Source of the DNA: UBA11524 sp963642705
GTDB lineage: Bacteria > Bacillota > Clostridia > Christensenellales > Aristaeellaceae
Assembly: GCA_963642705.1 (NCBI GenBank)
Contig: CAVIHU010000001.1
Location: forward strand, 124,001 to 188,000
DNA: 64,000 nt
Direction of reading: 5' to 3'
The notes under the pieces were generated by a model. The model was not told the DNA's origin, searched no databases, and was given only the letters and a program-made list of their open reading frames with translations. The position numbers were made by a program, and so were the translations under genes. Positions 1 through 8,218 of the stretch are shown here, piece after piece; positions within the stretch are counted from its first letter, which is position 1, and each line of letters starts with the position of its first letter.

Positions 1-2
1 GT

Positions 3-479
3 CTGTCATTCAGGCAAATGATCCGAAAGGCGCTGAACAAGGCGGACAGGCAGCTTTCTGACGGCATTCATCCATATGCCATGGAGGAAGTCAAGCCGTA
101 TGAGGCAGGCTACTTGAGCGGCTTCCTTGCCGAAAAGCGAGATGTACCGCGTGAGGATGCTGAAAGCTCTCTCGTGCAGGAGGTAAATTCCTATGCCGAG
201 CGCATGTTTACCAGCGTTGACAATAGCTTTAACACACTACACGGTCACGCATCCTTCACACCTGATCAGGTAAAAATGAAGTATCTGCTGCTACCGGCGT
301 GGGTGCTGACTTACAAGCACCGCGCGGACGGCGAGACATATTACTATATGATGAACGGTCAAACGGGGCGTGTCTGCGGCAAGCTTCCGCTCAATAAGGT
401 CAAGCTCACGATTGTTGGCGCTCTGCTTGGTATCGCTGTATTTGCGTTGCTGTGTTTTGGAGGTGCTTACCTATGGTAA
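3..479 (+). CDS. C-terminal part of a zinc-ribbon-family membrane protein (cut by window start)
   Basis: The reading frame is open from the first bases of the window, so the N-terminus lies outside it; the first visible Met codon is at 18. What remains is a soluble domain with conserved-looking stretches (KPYEAGYLSGF, LLLPAWVLTYKH, YYYMMNGQTG) followed by one hydrophobic helix at the very C-terminus. This pattern matches the C-terminal part of clostridial proteins annotated as TFIIB-type zinc-ribbon proteins, whose zinc ribbon would sit in the missing N-terminus. The stop codon overlaps the start of the following TPM-domain gene by seven bases, so the two are probably translationally coupled. 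Such pairs are common in Clostridia but I know of no established function. The family assignment is inferred from the C-terminal half only. Confidence 0.6.
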   Translation: MSFRQMIRKALNKADRQLSDGIHPYAMEEVKPYEAGYLSGFLAEKRDVPREDAESSLVQEVNSYAERMFTSVDNSFNTLHGHASFTPDQVKMKYLLLPAWVLTYKHRADGETYYYMMNGQTGRVCGKLPLNKVKLTIVGALLGIAVFALLCFGGAYLW

Positions 480-1306
480 AGAAGTTTTCTGTGCTCCTCC
501 TGATGCTGGCGCTGTCGCTTTCCTTTGCCGCGGCTGATGCACAGGTCGCGGATCATGCGAATCTGTTCACAGAGGGCGAAATCAGCCGAATTACCGACAT
601 CTGCGACCGGATTGAGCAGACGTATCAGGTGGACATGTTCGTCCTGACAAGCAATGATGTACCTGATGGGCAAACACAGTCATATGCCGATGATTACTAT
701 GATGAGCACGGTCTCGGCATCGGCGATGACAACGCTGGCATGTTGTACCTGATGGACATGAACAACCGCAAGTGCTACATCTCCACTTGCGGCGTTATGA
801 TCGATTACATCACGGACGACCGTGAAGAGGGAATCTTTGACGCAGGCTGGGATGAAATGGTAAGCGGTCAGTACGGCAGCTCCGTGATTCTCTCTCTCCA
901 GCAGACAGAAAGGTATCTGTCGCAGGGGCGTGAAAGAGGTCAGTTTCGCTTTGATGAAGAAACCGGCGAACGTTACACCTTGTTGTATAATCCGCTGACC
1001 AGCACGGAAAAGATAGTCGCTGCAGCCGCGGGACTGATTGTGATGATCGTGTTCATCACATCTATCAGCCGCGCTTACAATCTGAAGAACAGCACGTACT
1101 CCTATGATCTGAACGATCTGTCCAGCATTACGCTGAGCCGGAATGACGTTCGTTTCCTACGCGAGCACGTCACTCGCGTCAAGCGTCCTGATCCGCATGA
1201 CCATCCCGGCGGCGGTCCGTCGCACGGCGGTTCGTCACACGGCGGTAGCGGTACACACCGTTCGTCCGGCGGTCATACACACGGCGGCGGAGGACGCAGC
1301 TTCTGA
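473..1306 (+). CDS. TPM-domain membrane protein with Gly/His/Ser-rich tail
   Basis: Begins with a signal peptide (MVKKFSVLLLMLALSLSF), then a TPM domain at about residues 25-150, one transmembrane helix near residues 180-200, and a C-terminal tail rich in Gly, His and Ser ending GGGGRSF. TPM domains occur in bacterial envelope proteins linked to phosphatase activity or to photosystem repair in plants; the exact role here is unknown. I chose ATG 473 because GGAGG at 459-463 is correctly spaced; a GTG at 452 is also open but sits upstream of that site. The start overlaps the preceding zinc-ribbon-family gene and the stop overlaps the next gene (TGATG), indicating one operon. The His-rich tail may bind metal, which is speculation from composition. 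Confidence 0.8.
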   Translation: MVKKFSVLLLMLALSLSFAAADAQVADHANLFTEGEISRITDICDRIEQTYQVDMFVLTSNDVPDGQTQSYADDYYDEHGLGIGDDNAGMLYLMDMNNRKCYISTCGVMIDYITDDREEGIFDAGWDEMVSGQYGSSVILSLQQTERYLSQGRERGQFRFDEETGERYTLLYNPLTSTEKIVAAAAGLIVMIVFITSISRAYNLKNSTYSYDLNDLSSITLSRNDVRFLREHVTRVKRPDPHDHPGGGPSHGGSSHGGSGTHRSSGGHTHGGGGRSF

Positions 1307-2763
1307 TGCGCCTCAGCAGAAAACATGCATGCACGGCTGTACTTCGCGACACGTTCGGCGTCAGCAGCTTTCGTCCGGGACAGGAGGAGGCGGCTGACGT
1401 GCTCCTTGACCATCGGGATTTGCTCTGTATCCTGCCGACCGGCGCAGGCAAGAGCCTTTGCTGGCAGCTTCCTGCGGTGATGGTTGGCGGACTGACAGTC
1501 GTCATTTCTCCGCTAATTGTCCTGATGCACGATCAGGTGCGTCACCTCGAGGAGAAGGGCATTCCGTGCGTTCATCTCGATAGCCTGATGACACCGGAGG
1601 AACGCACAGCAGGCATTCAGCGCCTTTCAAGCGGCAAAGCAGGGATTCTGTTCATTGCACCCGAACGGCTCGATAATACGGCTTTTCTCCGCCTGTGCGC
1701 CAAACGTCAGCCATCGCTTGTGGTCGTCGATGAGGCACACTGCGTCATTCAGTGGGGCGACTCATTCCGCCCTGCCTATCAAAAAATCGGCACATTCATC
1801 GAGCAACTGCCGAAACGGCCGGCTGTCTGTGCAATGACGGCAACGGCTGACCGCTCGCTGCAGAAGAAGATCATTACTTCTCTTGGTCTGCGCCGACCGA
1901 AGCATGTGATCATGCCGGTTGCGCGCAAGAATCTGCATTATCATGTCATCCCGACGATTCAGACAAACGGTGTGATTCAGTCCTCCCTGCGAAGCATAAA
2001 GGGCAAGGCAGTTGTTTTTTGCCGTCGCCGCGTGCGGACAGAGGAACTCTCAACGCTGCTGAACGACAGCGGAATTCCTGCGGCACCGTATCATGCAGGA
2101 CTTGAGCGAGCTGTACGCAGTCAGGTGCTGAACGATTTTCTGTCTGGTAAAATCCGTGTTGTCACAGCGACATCAGCATTCGGCATGGGCGTTGACGTGC
2201 CTGATATCCGCATGATTATCCACGATCATTTGCCGGACAACATGATTGACTACGTTCAGCAGTCCGGACGCGCAGGTCGCGATGGGCAGGATGCTGTCTG
2301 TATTCTGCTGTTTCCGGCGATGGATTTATTGCGCTTTCACACGAGGTGCCGCCGGATTCATACGCAAAATAAGGGCATGCGTTTCAGAGCATACTGGATG
2401 ATTCGTCAGGAATGGCTGCCTTTTCGTCGGGTGCTTCAGTGGTGTCTGACGGAAAAATGTTTGTCGCAGGGCATATCGTCCTTTTTCGCACAGCGGAGTG
2501 CGCCATGCGGACATTGCTCTGCATGCCTGAAAAAGCATGTCTGGCGGGAGGTGCCTGATATTCCGCGGATGACGTCCGAGGAGCTGTACATGTGGATTTT
2601 GCAGATGCATCGAGATGAACTGTCACTCTCTTTTCCGAAGGCAGCACAGGCGACGGATGCGCAGCTCTTCAAAATTTCGAATACAGAGAAACTGCCTGAT
2701 GACCTCCCTTTTCGGAACACATATCCCCCCTATTTGAGACTTTTCCGCTATCATGTCAAATAA
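1306..2763 (+). CDS. recQ: RecQ-family ATP-dependent DNA helicase, short form
   Basis: A superfamily 2 helicase. Walker A TGAGKS lies at residues 45-50, DEAH at 142-145 followed by a RecQ-like aromatic loop (CVIQWGDSFRP), and the arginine-finger motif SGRAGRDGQ in the second RecA-like domain. A cysteine cluster near the C-terminus (CLTEKC, then CGHCSAC) matches the RecQ zinc-binding subdomain. At 485 residues it is shorter than classic RecQ of about 600, and I see neither a winged-helix domain of normal length nor an HRDC domain, as in the truncated RecQ paralogues of many Firmicutes. These enzymes unwind branched DNA in recombination and repair. The start overlaps the upstream stop by one base; a terminator hairpin follows immediately. 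Confidence 0.9.
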   Translation: MRLSRKHACTAVLRDTFGVSSFRPGQEEAADVLLDHRDLLCILPTGAGKSLCWQLPAVMVGGLTVVISPLIVLMHDQVRHLEEKGIPCVHLDSLMTPEERTAGIQRLSSGKAGILFIAPERLDNTAFLRLCAKRQPSLVVVDEAHCVIQWGDSFRPAYQKIGTFIEQLPKRPAVCAMTATADRSLQKKIITSLGLRRPKHVIMPVARKNLHYHVIPTIQTNGVIQSSLRSIKGKAVVFCRRRVRTEELSTLLNDSGIPAAPYHAGLERAVRSQVLNDFLSGKIRVVTATSAFGMGVDVPDIRMIIHDHLPDNMIDYVQQSGRAGRDGQDAVCILLFPAMDLLRFHTRCRRIHTQNKGMRFRAYWMIRQEWLPFRRVLQWCLTEKCLSQGISSFFAQRSAPCGHCSACLKKHVWREVPDIPRMTSEELYMWILQMHRDELSLSFPKAAQATDAQLFKISNTEKLPDDLPFRNTYPPYLRLFRYHVK

Positions 2764-2765
2764 AA

Positions 2766-2800
2766 ACCGCCGGAGCAGCTTAAAACTGCTCCGGCTTTGC
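2766..2800. terminator. Bidirectional terminator between recQ and atpC
   Basis: A perfect 10-bp stem (2769-2778 with 2786-2795) and 7-base loop. Read on the minus strand it is followed by a T-rich run (GGTTTTTA), a good terminator for the ATP synthase operon; on the plus strand only TTT follows, so recQ termination is weaker. Confidence 0.85.
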
Positions 2801-2801
2801 G

Positions 2802-3218
2802 TTAGTTCAGATTCTCGGAATGATGCTTGACCTTCAAGCGATTCAGGGCTCTTGCAAGCGCTGCCTGTGTTTCCATGTATTCACGCCGGCTCATTTTCTG
2901 GAGCATGGCCTCGCGCGCCGCATCTGCCTTTTCCTGTGTGCGGATTTTGTCGATGTCCTCCGGTTTTTCTGCTGTTTCGACAAGGACGAGTACATGGTTA
3001 TTCTCGATTTTTACCAGCCCGTAGGAGACGGCGGCAAGCCGCGATTTTTCGCCTGGAATGGTGTAACTGAGCTCGCCTGGGCTGATGGCTGCAATCGTAT
3101 TGCTGTGATGCGCCAGCACGCCCAGCTTGCCGTCTGGTGTCGGAACGATCAGCGATTCGCATTCACCCTCGTAAAACACCGCAGATGCAGAAAGGATGTT
3201 CAACTGAAAGGTGCTCAT
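2802..3218 (-). CDS. atpC: F-type ATP synthase epsilon subunit
   Basis: 138 residues, normal length. The N-terminal beta-sandwich is recognisable by VPTPDGKLGVLAHHSNTIAAI, and the C-terminal half forms the predicted two-helix hairpin with the ALARALNRLKV segment. Epsilon belongs to the central stalk, couples rotation of gamma to the c-ring and can inhibit ATP hydrolysis. It is the last gene of the operon, overlaps atpD by four bases, and is followed 6 bases later by the bidirectional terminator. Confidence 0.95.
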   Translation of the reverse strand: MSTFQLNILSASAVFYEGECESLIVPTPDGKLGVLAHHSNTIAAISPGELSYTIPGEKSRLAAVSYGLVKIENNHVLVLVETAEKPEDIDKIRTQEKADAAREAMLQKMSRREYMETQAALARALNRLKVKHHSENLN

Positions 3219-4615
3219 ACGCCCTGCTCCTTCGCGGCCTTCTCCTTTACGTCCTCAATCGTGCCGACGTTGAAGAAGGCAGATTCGGGATACTGATCCA
3301 TTTCGCCGGACAGGATGGCTTTGAAGCTGCGAATGGTATCCTTCAGCGGCACATACACGCCCTTGAGACCCGTGAACTTTTCTGCCACATGGAACGGCTG
3401 CGAGAGGAAACGCTGCACCTTACGTGCACGGGATACCGTCAGGCGATCCTCCTCGCTGAGCTCCTCGATGCCGAGGATAGCGATGATGTCCTGCAGGTCG
3501 GCGTACTTCTGCAGAATCTCCTGCACGCCGCGCGCTGTTTCGTAGTGCTCCTGGCCGACGATGTCCGCTTCCAGAATGCGCGACGTGGATGCCAAAGGAT
3601 CAACAGCCGGATAAATACCCTGCTCGGAGATCTTACGGCTGAGCACTGTTGTCGCATCCAGATGCGTGAATGTCTGCGCAGGTGCTGGGTCAGTCAAGTC
3701 ATCAGCAGGAACATAAACGGCCTGAACAGATGTGACGGAGCCTTGACGGGTGGAGGTGATGCGCTCCTGCAGTTGACCCATTTCCGAAGCCAGCGTCGGC
3801 TGATAGCCAACAGCGGAAGGCATACGACCGAGCAGTGTCGAGACCTCAGAGCCTGCCTGCACAAAACGGAAGATGTTGTCGATGAATAGCAGAACGTCCT
3901 TATGCTCGACATCGCGGAAGTATTCCGACATGGTCAGACCGGACAGAGCAACACGCATACGGACGCCAGGCGCTTCGTTCATCTGCCCGAATACAAGCGC
4001 TGTCTTGGAGATAACGCCGCTTTCAAGCATTTCCATCCAAAGGTCATTGCCCTCACGGCTGCGTTCGCCGACACCGGTGAAGATGGAGTATCCGCCATGC
4101 TCGGATGCAACGTTGCGGATCAGCTCCTGAATCAGCACTGTTTTGCCGACGCCTGCGCCGCCGAACAGACCAATTTTGCCGCCTTTCGCGTACGGTTCCA
4201 GCAAGTCAATAACCTTGATGCCGGTTTCCAAGATGCTGACAACAGGACTCTGGTCGGCAAAGGAAGGTGCCTGACGGTGGATGCACCAACGCTCTGCGTC
4301 ATCCGCGATGGGTTTTCCGCCATCGATGGGATCGCCAAGAACGTTGAACATGCGCCCAAGCGTTACAGCACCGACTGGCACGCTGATACCACGGCCAGTA
4401 TTTTCTACGGTCATACCGCGCGCAAGACCTTCGCTCGGTGCAAGCATGATGCAACGAACCGTCTTCGTGTCGATGTGCTGTGCCACTTCCATGGTACGGA
4501 CTTCATCATTTACCTGAACACGCAGGGCATCGCGAATCTTCGGAAGCTGTCCCTCCTGAAATTCGCAGTCAATAACAGGACCGGATACCTGCACGATTTT
4601 TCCAGTATTCAGCAT
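3215..4615 (-). CDS. atpD: F-type ATP synthase beta subunit
   Basis: 466 residues, full length. Catalytic subunit with P-loop GGAGVGKT, the GERSREGNDL segment carrying the catalytic Glu/Arg region, Walker B LLFIDNIFRF and the highly conserved SAVGYQPTL and QAVYVPADDLTDPAP loops. It hydrolyses or makes ATP at the interface with alpha. It overlaps atpG by seven bases upstream and atpC by four downstream. Nothing in the sequence suggests loss of function, which matters because its partner alpha subunit in this operon is unusual. Confidence 0.98.
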   Translation of the reverse strand: MLNTGKIVQVSGPVIDCEFQEGQLPKIRDALRVQVNDEVRTMEVAQHIDTKTVRCIMLAPSEGLARGMTVENTGRGISVPVGAVTLGRMFNVLGDPIDGGKPIADDAERWCIHRQAPSFADQSPVVSILETGIKVIDLLEPYAKGGKIGLFGGAGVGKTVLIQELIRNVASEHGGYSIFTGVGERSREGNDLWMEMLESGVISKTALVFGQMNEAPGVRMRVALSGLTMSEYFRDVEHKDVLLFIDNIFRFVQAGSEVSTLLGRMPSAVGYQPTLASEMGQLQERITSTRQGSVTSVQAVYVPADDLTDPAPAQTFTHLDATTVLSRKISEQGIYPAVDPLASTSRILEADIVGQEHYETARGVQEILQKYADLQDIIAILGIEELSEEDRLTVSRARKVQRFLSQPFHVAEKFTGLKGVYVPLKDTIRSFKAILSGEMDQYPESAFFNVGTIEDVKEKAAKEQGV

Positions 4616-5502
4616 GTAGGCACCTTCTTTCTTTTCTGAGCCTTCGCGCCGGAGGATACTTCCGTTATTTCCTGCGTAATGGAGGCCTGACGGACGCGAT
4701 TATATTGAACCGACAGAGCCGACAGCATTTTATCAGCGTTGTCACCGGCAGAGGACATGGCGGTCATGCGTGCATTCTGTTCGGCACAGAAGCTATCGAC
4801 CAGTGCGCTGTACACAAAACCGGTTACGTAACTGCGAATGACATTGTCCAGCACTGCTTCAACACCGGAAATGAAATCGAAATGGACACTCCCTGGCGCT
4901 GCAACAGAGGCGAAATCGCCACGGTGGAACGGCAGTAGACGTGTGCTTGTCGCTTCGGCAGACATGCTGTTTTTCATATCAGTGTAGACGATGAAGAGCT
5001 TCTGAAATTCACCGTTATCATAGCGTTCAAGCAGAATGTTACTGATTTGGCGTGCACGATGCAGCGTCGGATTCTGTGCAGGATACAGGAAGCTCTGCTC
5101 GATGGGCGTGCCCATTTGCATGAAGTGCTGGCGACCGTATTCGCCGACAACAAACAGCTTGGTGTTCGGGTGTTCGTTTAGCATTTCACGTGCAATTTTG
5201 AGCACATTGTGATTGTAAGCGCCTGCCATGCCTTTATCTGCCGTAATCACCAGACATGCATATTCGCCTTCAAGCTTCGGTGCACCCGCCGGCGGATAGA
5301 AGTACCGGCTGTCCACATCAGGTACTGTTCGGAAGATACGCTTGATTTCGCCCTTGAGTGCCTCGAAATATGGACGCGTGCGGTTCAAGTCATTTTTGGC
5401 TTTGCGGAGCTTTGTGGAGGAAATCAGGTACATGGCGTTGGTGATTTTCTGTGTGTCCTTGATGCTGGAAATCCTGCTTTTGATTTCCTTTGCGCTGGGC
5501 AT
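4609..5502 (-). CDS. atpG: F-type ATP synthase gamma subunit
   Basis: 297 residues. The N-terminal helix (KEIKSRISSIKDTQKITNAM) and the C-terminal helix (ARMTAMSSAGDNADKML) are the two strands of the central coiled-coil shaft, and the Rossmann-like domain lies between them (VITADKGMAGAYN). It rotates within the alpha3-beta3 ring. The start codon has a good GGAGGGAATAATCC ribosome-binding site and lies 3 bases after the atpA stop. The C-terminal tail is slightly extended and basic (KAQKRKKVPTC). Confidence 0.96.
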   Translation of the reverse strand: MPSAKEIKSRISSIKDTQKITNAMYLISSTKLRKAKNDLNRTRPYFEALKGEIKRIFRTVPDVDSRYFYPPAGAPKLEGEYACLVITADKGMAGAYNHNVLKIAREMLNEHPNTKLFVVGEYGRQHFMQMGTPIEQSFLYPAQNPTLHRARQISNILLERYDNGEFQKLFIVYTDMKNSMSAEATSTRLLPFHRGDFASVAAPGSVHFDFISGVEAVLDNVIRSYVTGFVYSALVDSFCAEQNARMTAMSSAGDNADKMLSALSVQYNRVRQASITQEITEVSSGAKAQKRKKVPTC

Positions 5503-5505
5503 GGA

Positions 5506-7272
5506 TTATTCCCTCCTGAAACGGCTGCCTTCAGCATTCAGGAATTCTTCAGCAGCGTGCAGAATATCCTGCTTCAGGTCGTCCGTCAGCACCTTGTCCT
5601 CTTCGATTTTCCGGCATATGTTGCTCTGTTCCTTCGCAAAATAGGCAAGCAGCGCATCACGGAACTCTGTCACAGCCTTGACTGGTACTTTGGCAAGAAT
5701 GTGACCCATGGCGCAAACAAGCACAATGACCTGTTCGCTCATGCTCAGCGGATGATACTGCTTCTGACGGAGCATCTGCATCAGTCCCTGACCGTAGTGG
5801 AGCTGTTCCTTCGTCCCATCATCGAGGTCGCTGGAGAATTGCGTAAAGACCTCCATCTCGCGGTACTGCGCCAAGTCAAGACGCAAACTGCCAGTCGCCT
5901 TCTTTGTAGCCTTTGTCTGTGCAGCACCACCGACACGCGAAACAGAAAGACCAACGTTGACAGCCGGACGCTGACCGGCAAAGAATAGATCGCTCTCGAG
6001 GAAAATTTGACCATCGGTGATGGAGATGATGTTTGTCGGGATATAGGCGGAAACATCGCCGGCCTGCGTTTCAACAATCGGCAGTGCTGTCATGCTGCCG
6101 CCGCCGAGCTGGTCACTCAGGTGCGCAGAACGTTCGAGAAGCCTCGAATGCAGATAGAAAACGTCACCTGGATATGCCTCACGACCAGGCGCACGTTCAA
6201 GCAACAGGCTCATGGCACGGTATGCGATGGCGTGCTTGGACAAGTCATCATAGATGATGAGCACGTCACGACCGCGATGCATGAAGTACTCCGCCATGGC
6301 GCAGCCGGCATACGGCGCAATGTACTGCATCGTGTCAGCCTCACCTGCCGTTGCCGAAACAACGATGCAGTAAGACATGGCATCACGGCGACGCAGGTTC
6401 TCAACGAGTTGTGCGACGCTGGAAGCCTTCTGCCCGATGGCAACATATACGCAGATGACGTTCTTGCCCTTCTGATTCAGAATCGTGTCGAGGGCAATCG
6501 CAGTCTTGCCCGTCTGACGATCACCGATAATCAGTTCACGCTGACCGCGGCCAATCGGGAACATAGCATCAATGGACAACAGACCGGTTTCAAGCGGTGT
6601 GTCGACGCTCTGACGGTCGATAATGCCGGGCGCAGGCTGCTCAATCGGGCGATATTCGTTCGTCTGAATATCCGCACCGCCGTCAATCGGGCGACCGAGG
6701 GCATCGACAACGCGACCGAGGAAGCAATCACCGACCGGCACACCAGCCGTCTTGCCTGTGCGGACAACCTTGCTGCCCGCATAGATTTCATCGGCATTAT
6801 CAAAGAGGATACAACCTGTTTCGTTGCGGCGTAAATCCTGTACCATGCCCTTGATCCCGTTCTCGAACATGAGAATTTCGCCGTATGCGGCATGCGTCAG
6901 ACCATCGACAACAGCAATGCCGTCGCTGATGGACTTCACCGTGCCGACTTCGCTGCTCTGTGCGATCAGATGGAAGGATTCGATGCTGCTGCGCAGCAAC
7001 GGAATGATATTCTCAGCACTCTGCTTTCCGACAGTTTTTTCCATTGCGCGGCGGAACTGAGCCATACGACCCTTAGTACTCCAGTCGTACACCTCGCTGC
7101 CTACCTGCAGGATGAAGCCGCTTTGCAGGGAAGCATCCTGACGAACCTGCAGGTCAATATCTGCACCGTGCTTCTTTTTGAGAAAGGCGAGAATTGCCTG
7201 CTCCTGCTCCGGATTCGGCGGCGTCACGCAAAGCAGCATAGCCGTCAAGCGGCTCTGCTTTGTTTCACTCAT
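5506..7272 (-). CDS. atpA: ATP synthase alpha subunit with N-terminal delta-subunit-like domain (fusion)
   Basis: 588 residues, about 80 more than a usual alpha. From about residue 100 it is a normal alpha: EVGTV, P-loop GDRQTGKT at 250-257 (E. coli 169-176, an offset of 81), and the SVSRVGGAAQ region. Residues 8-78 do not belong to alpha. They resemble the C-terminal domain of delta/OSCP: a helix, then LQVRQDASLQSGFILQVGS and VYDWSTKGRMAQFRRAM, equivalent to the delta pattern (V.vD.sliGG..i..gd.viDgSvrgrL..l...L). No atpH gene lies between atpF and atpA, where delta is usually encoded, so only this domain is available in the operon. The delta N-terminal six-helix domain is absent. The gene overlaps atpF by eight bases. 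An internal ATG at 7065 (M70) with a weak AAGGG could in principle give a normal-length alpha. The alpha identity is certain; the delta homology is by pattern and strong. Confidence 0.95.
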   Translation of the reverse strand: MSETKQSRLTAMLLCVTPPNPEQEQAILAFLKKKHGADIDLQVRQDASLQSGFILQVGSEVYDWSTKGRMAQFRRAMEKTVGKQSAENIIPLLRSSIESFHLIAQSSEVGTVKSISDGIAVVDGLTHAAYGEILMFENGIKGMVQDLRRNETGCILFDNADEIYAGSKVVRTGKTAGVPVGDCFLGRVVDALGRPIDGGADIQTNEYRPIEQPAPGIIDRQSVDTPLETGLLSIDAMFPIGRGQRELIIGDRQTGKTAIALDTILNQKGKNVICVYVAIGQKASSVAQLVENLRRRDAMSYCIVVSATAGEADTMQYIAPYAGCAMAEYFMHRGRDVLIIYDDLSKHAIAYRAMSLLLERAPGREAYPGDVFYLHSRLLERSAHLSDQLGGGSMTALPIVETQAGDVSAYIPTNIISITDGQIFLESDLFFAGQRPAVNVGLSVSRVGGAAQTKATKKATGSLRLDLAQYREMEVFTQFSSDLDDGTKEQLHYGQGLMQMLRQKQYHPLSMSEQVIVLVCAMGHILAKVPVKAVTEFRDALLAYFAKEQSNICRKIEEDKVLTDDLKQDILHAAEEFLNAEGSRFRRE

Positions 7273-7762
7273 GACGTTCGTCCTCCTGCGCAGCCTTCAG
7301 AAAGCTGTCATACAGCGCCTGATCATGCGAAGCATCCTGCTGATTGAGCAGTTTGTCCGTAGCGCTTACGACCATCTGCGCGATGTCCTTCTGCGCACTT
7401 TCGATCATTGCCTTGCGCTCGACAGCAGCAGAAGCCTGTGCATCCATCATCAGCTTATTTGCCTCGCTACGTACACGTTCGAGCTGCTTGCGGCATGCTG
7501 CATCGGTTTCCTGAGCGGCAGCATCGCTCTTTTGACGGATTTCTTCATCAGCGCCTGCGAGCTTCGCTTGATATGTCTGCAGCGCGGCATCCGCATCCTG
7601 CTGCGTCTTTAGCGCCTTTGACTGCAGATCGGCGAAGTAGTCTTCACGTTTTTTCATGAAATCAGCAACCGGCTTGTACAGCAAAAGATACAAACCGCCT
7701 GCTAAAACAACAAGGTTGAACATGTGCAGCAAAATCTGCTGGAAATTAATATTCAGCGGCAT
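7265..7762 (-). CDS. atpF: F-type ATP synthase b subunit
   Basis: 165 residues. An N-terminal membrane helix (LLHMFNLVVLAGGLYLLLY) is followed by YKPV and a long charged, alanine-rich coiled coil, as expected for the peripheral stalk dimer. I start at ATG 7762 (AGGTG five bases upstream) rather than at an upstream in-frame GTG at 7786. The length is normal and the C-terminus shows no delta-like extension, so this is not the mycobacterial-type b-delta fusion. The b C-terminus normally binds the C-terminal domain of delta, which here sits on alpha. Confidence 0.92.
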   Translation of the reverse strand: MPLNINFQQILLHMFNLVVLAGGLYLLLYKPVADFMKKREDYFADLQSKALKTQQDADAALQTYQAKLAGADEEIRQKSDAAAQETDAACRKQLERVRSEANKLMMDAQASAAVERKAMIESAQKDIAQMVVSATDKLLNQQDASHDQALYDSFLKAAQEDERHE

Positions 7763-7828
7763 ATCTACACCTGAATGAACAGACACTTTGGGTATCTGTC
7801 CCCTTTCCGAAACTTTGAATCGTTATCA

Positions 7829-8188
7829 TTACAGGACGAACACAACCAGAATCGCAACAATCAGGGCATAAATGATAGCGGTTTCGATGAAGACCAGACC
7901 AATCATCAGGCTGCCGCGGATGTTTTCGCTTGCTTCCGGCTGACGGGCAATAGATTCAACGGACTTCGAGATGGCAAGACCCATGGCAATAGCACCGACA
8001 GCAGCAACAACGGCAATCGCAATCGCAGCGGCAAAGGCCTTTGCGGTTGTTACAGCATCAGAGCTGGTGGAGGCAGCCTCGGCAACCTCAGCAACATCGG
8101 CGGATTCAGCAAGGGCAGGAACAGCAAACATAGCAGCCACACAAACAATCGCCAGAACCAGAGCCATCATATTCAGAAACTTCTTCAT
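7829..8188 (-). CDS. atpE: F-type ATP synthase c subunit with signal-peptide-like leader
   Basis: 119 residues against the usual 70-90. Residues 1-27 look like a cleavable signal peptide (basic start, hydrophobic core, FAVPALA cleavage site), residues 28-50 are an acidic/Ser/Thr linker, and the two-helix hairpin follows with the polar loop ESIARQPEA. Glu102 in VFIETAIIYAL is the ion-binding carboxylate. Compared with Na+-binding c rings of the Ilyobacter type, the helix-1 glutamine position is Met69 and the residue after the Glu is Thr103, so the complete Na+ signature is not present; H+ coupling is more likely but not proven. The start has an excellent AGGAGGAG site. Leader removal would give a normal c subunit. 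Confidence 0.93.
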   Translation of the reverse strand: MKKFLNMMALVLAIVCVAAMFAVPALAESADVAEVAEAASTSSDAVTTAKAFAAAIAIAVVAAVGAIAMGLAISKSVESIARQPEASENIRGSLMIGLVFIETAIIYALIVAILVVFVL

Positions 8189-8218
8189 AATTGATCTCCT
8201 CCTAAATTTAATCTCTAA

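Noticed and set aside
1143..1505. Open frames on both strands over the Gly/His-rich coding tail
   Set aside because: They are by-products of the GC-rich repetitive codons of the TPM gene tail and the recQ start.
7265..7786. b-delta fusion of the mycobacterial type as the explanation for the missing atpH
   Set aside because: atpF is of normal length with an ordinary charged C-terminus; the delta-like part is on alpha.
7829..8188. Na+-coupled ATP synthase
   Set aside because: The key helix-1 glutamine is replaced by methionine, so the complete Na+ signature is absent; left as uncertain rather than claimed.
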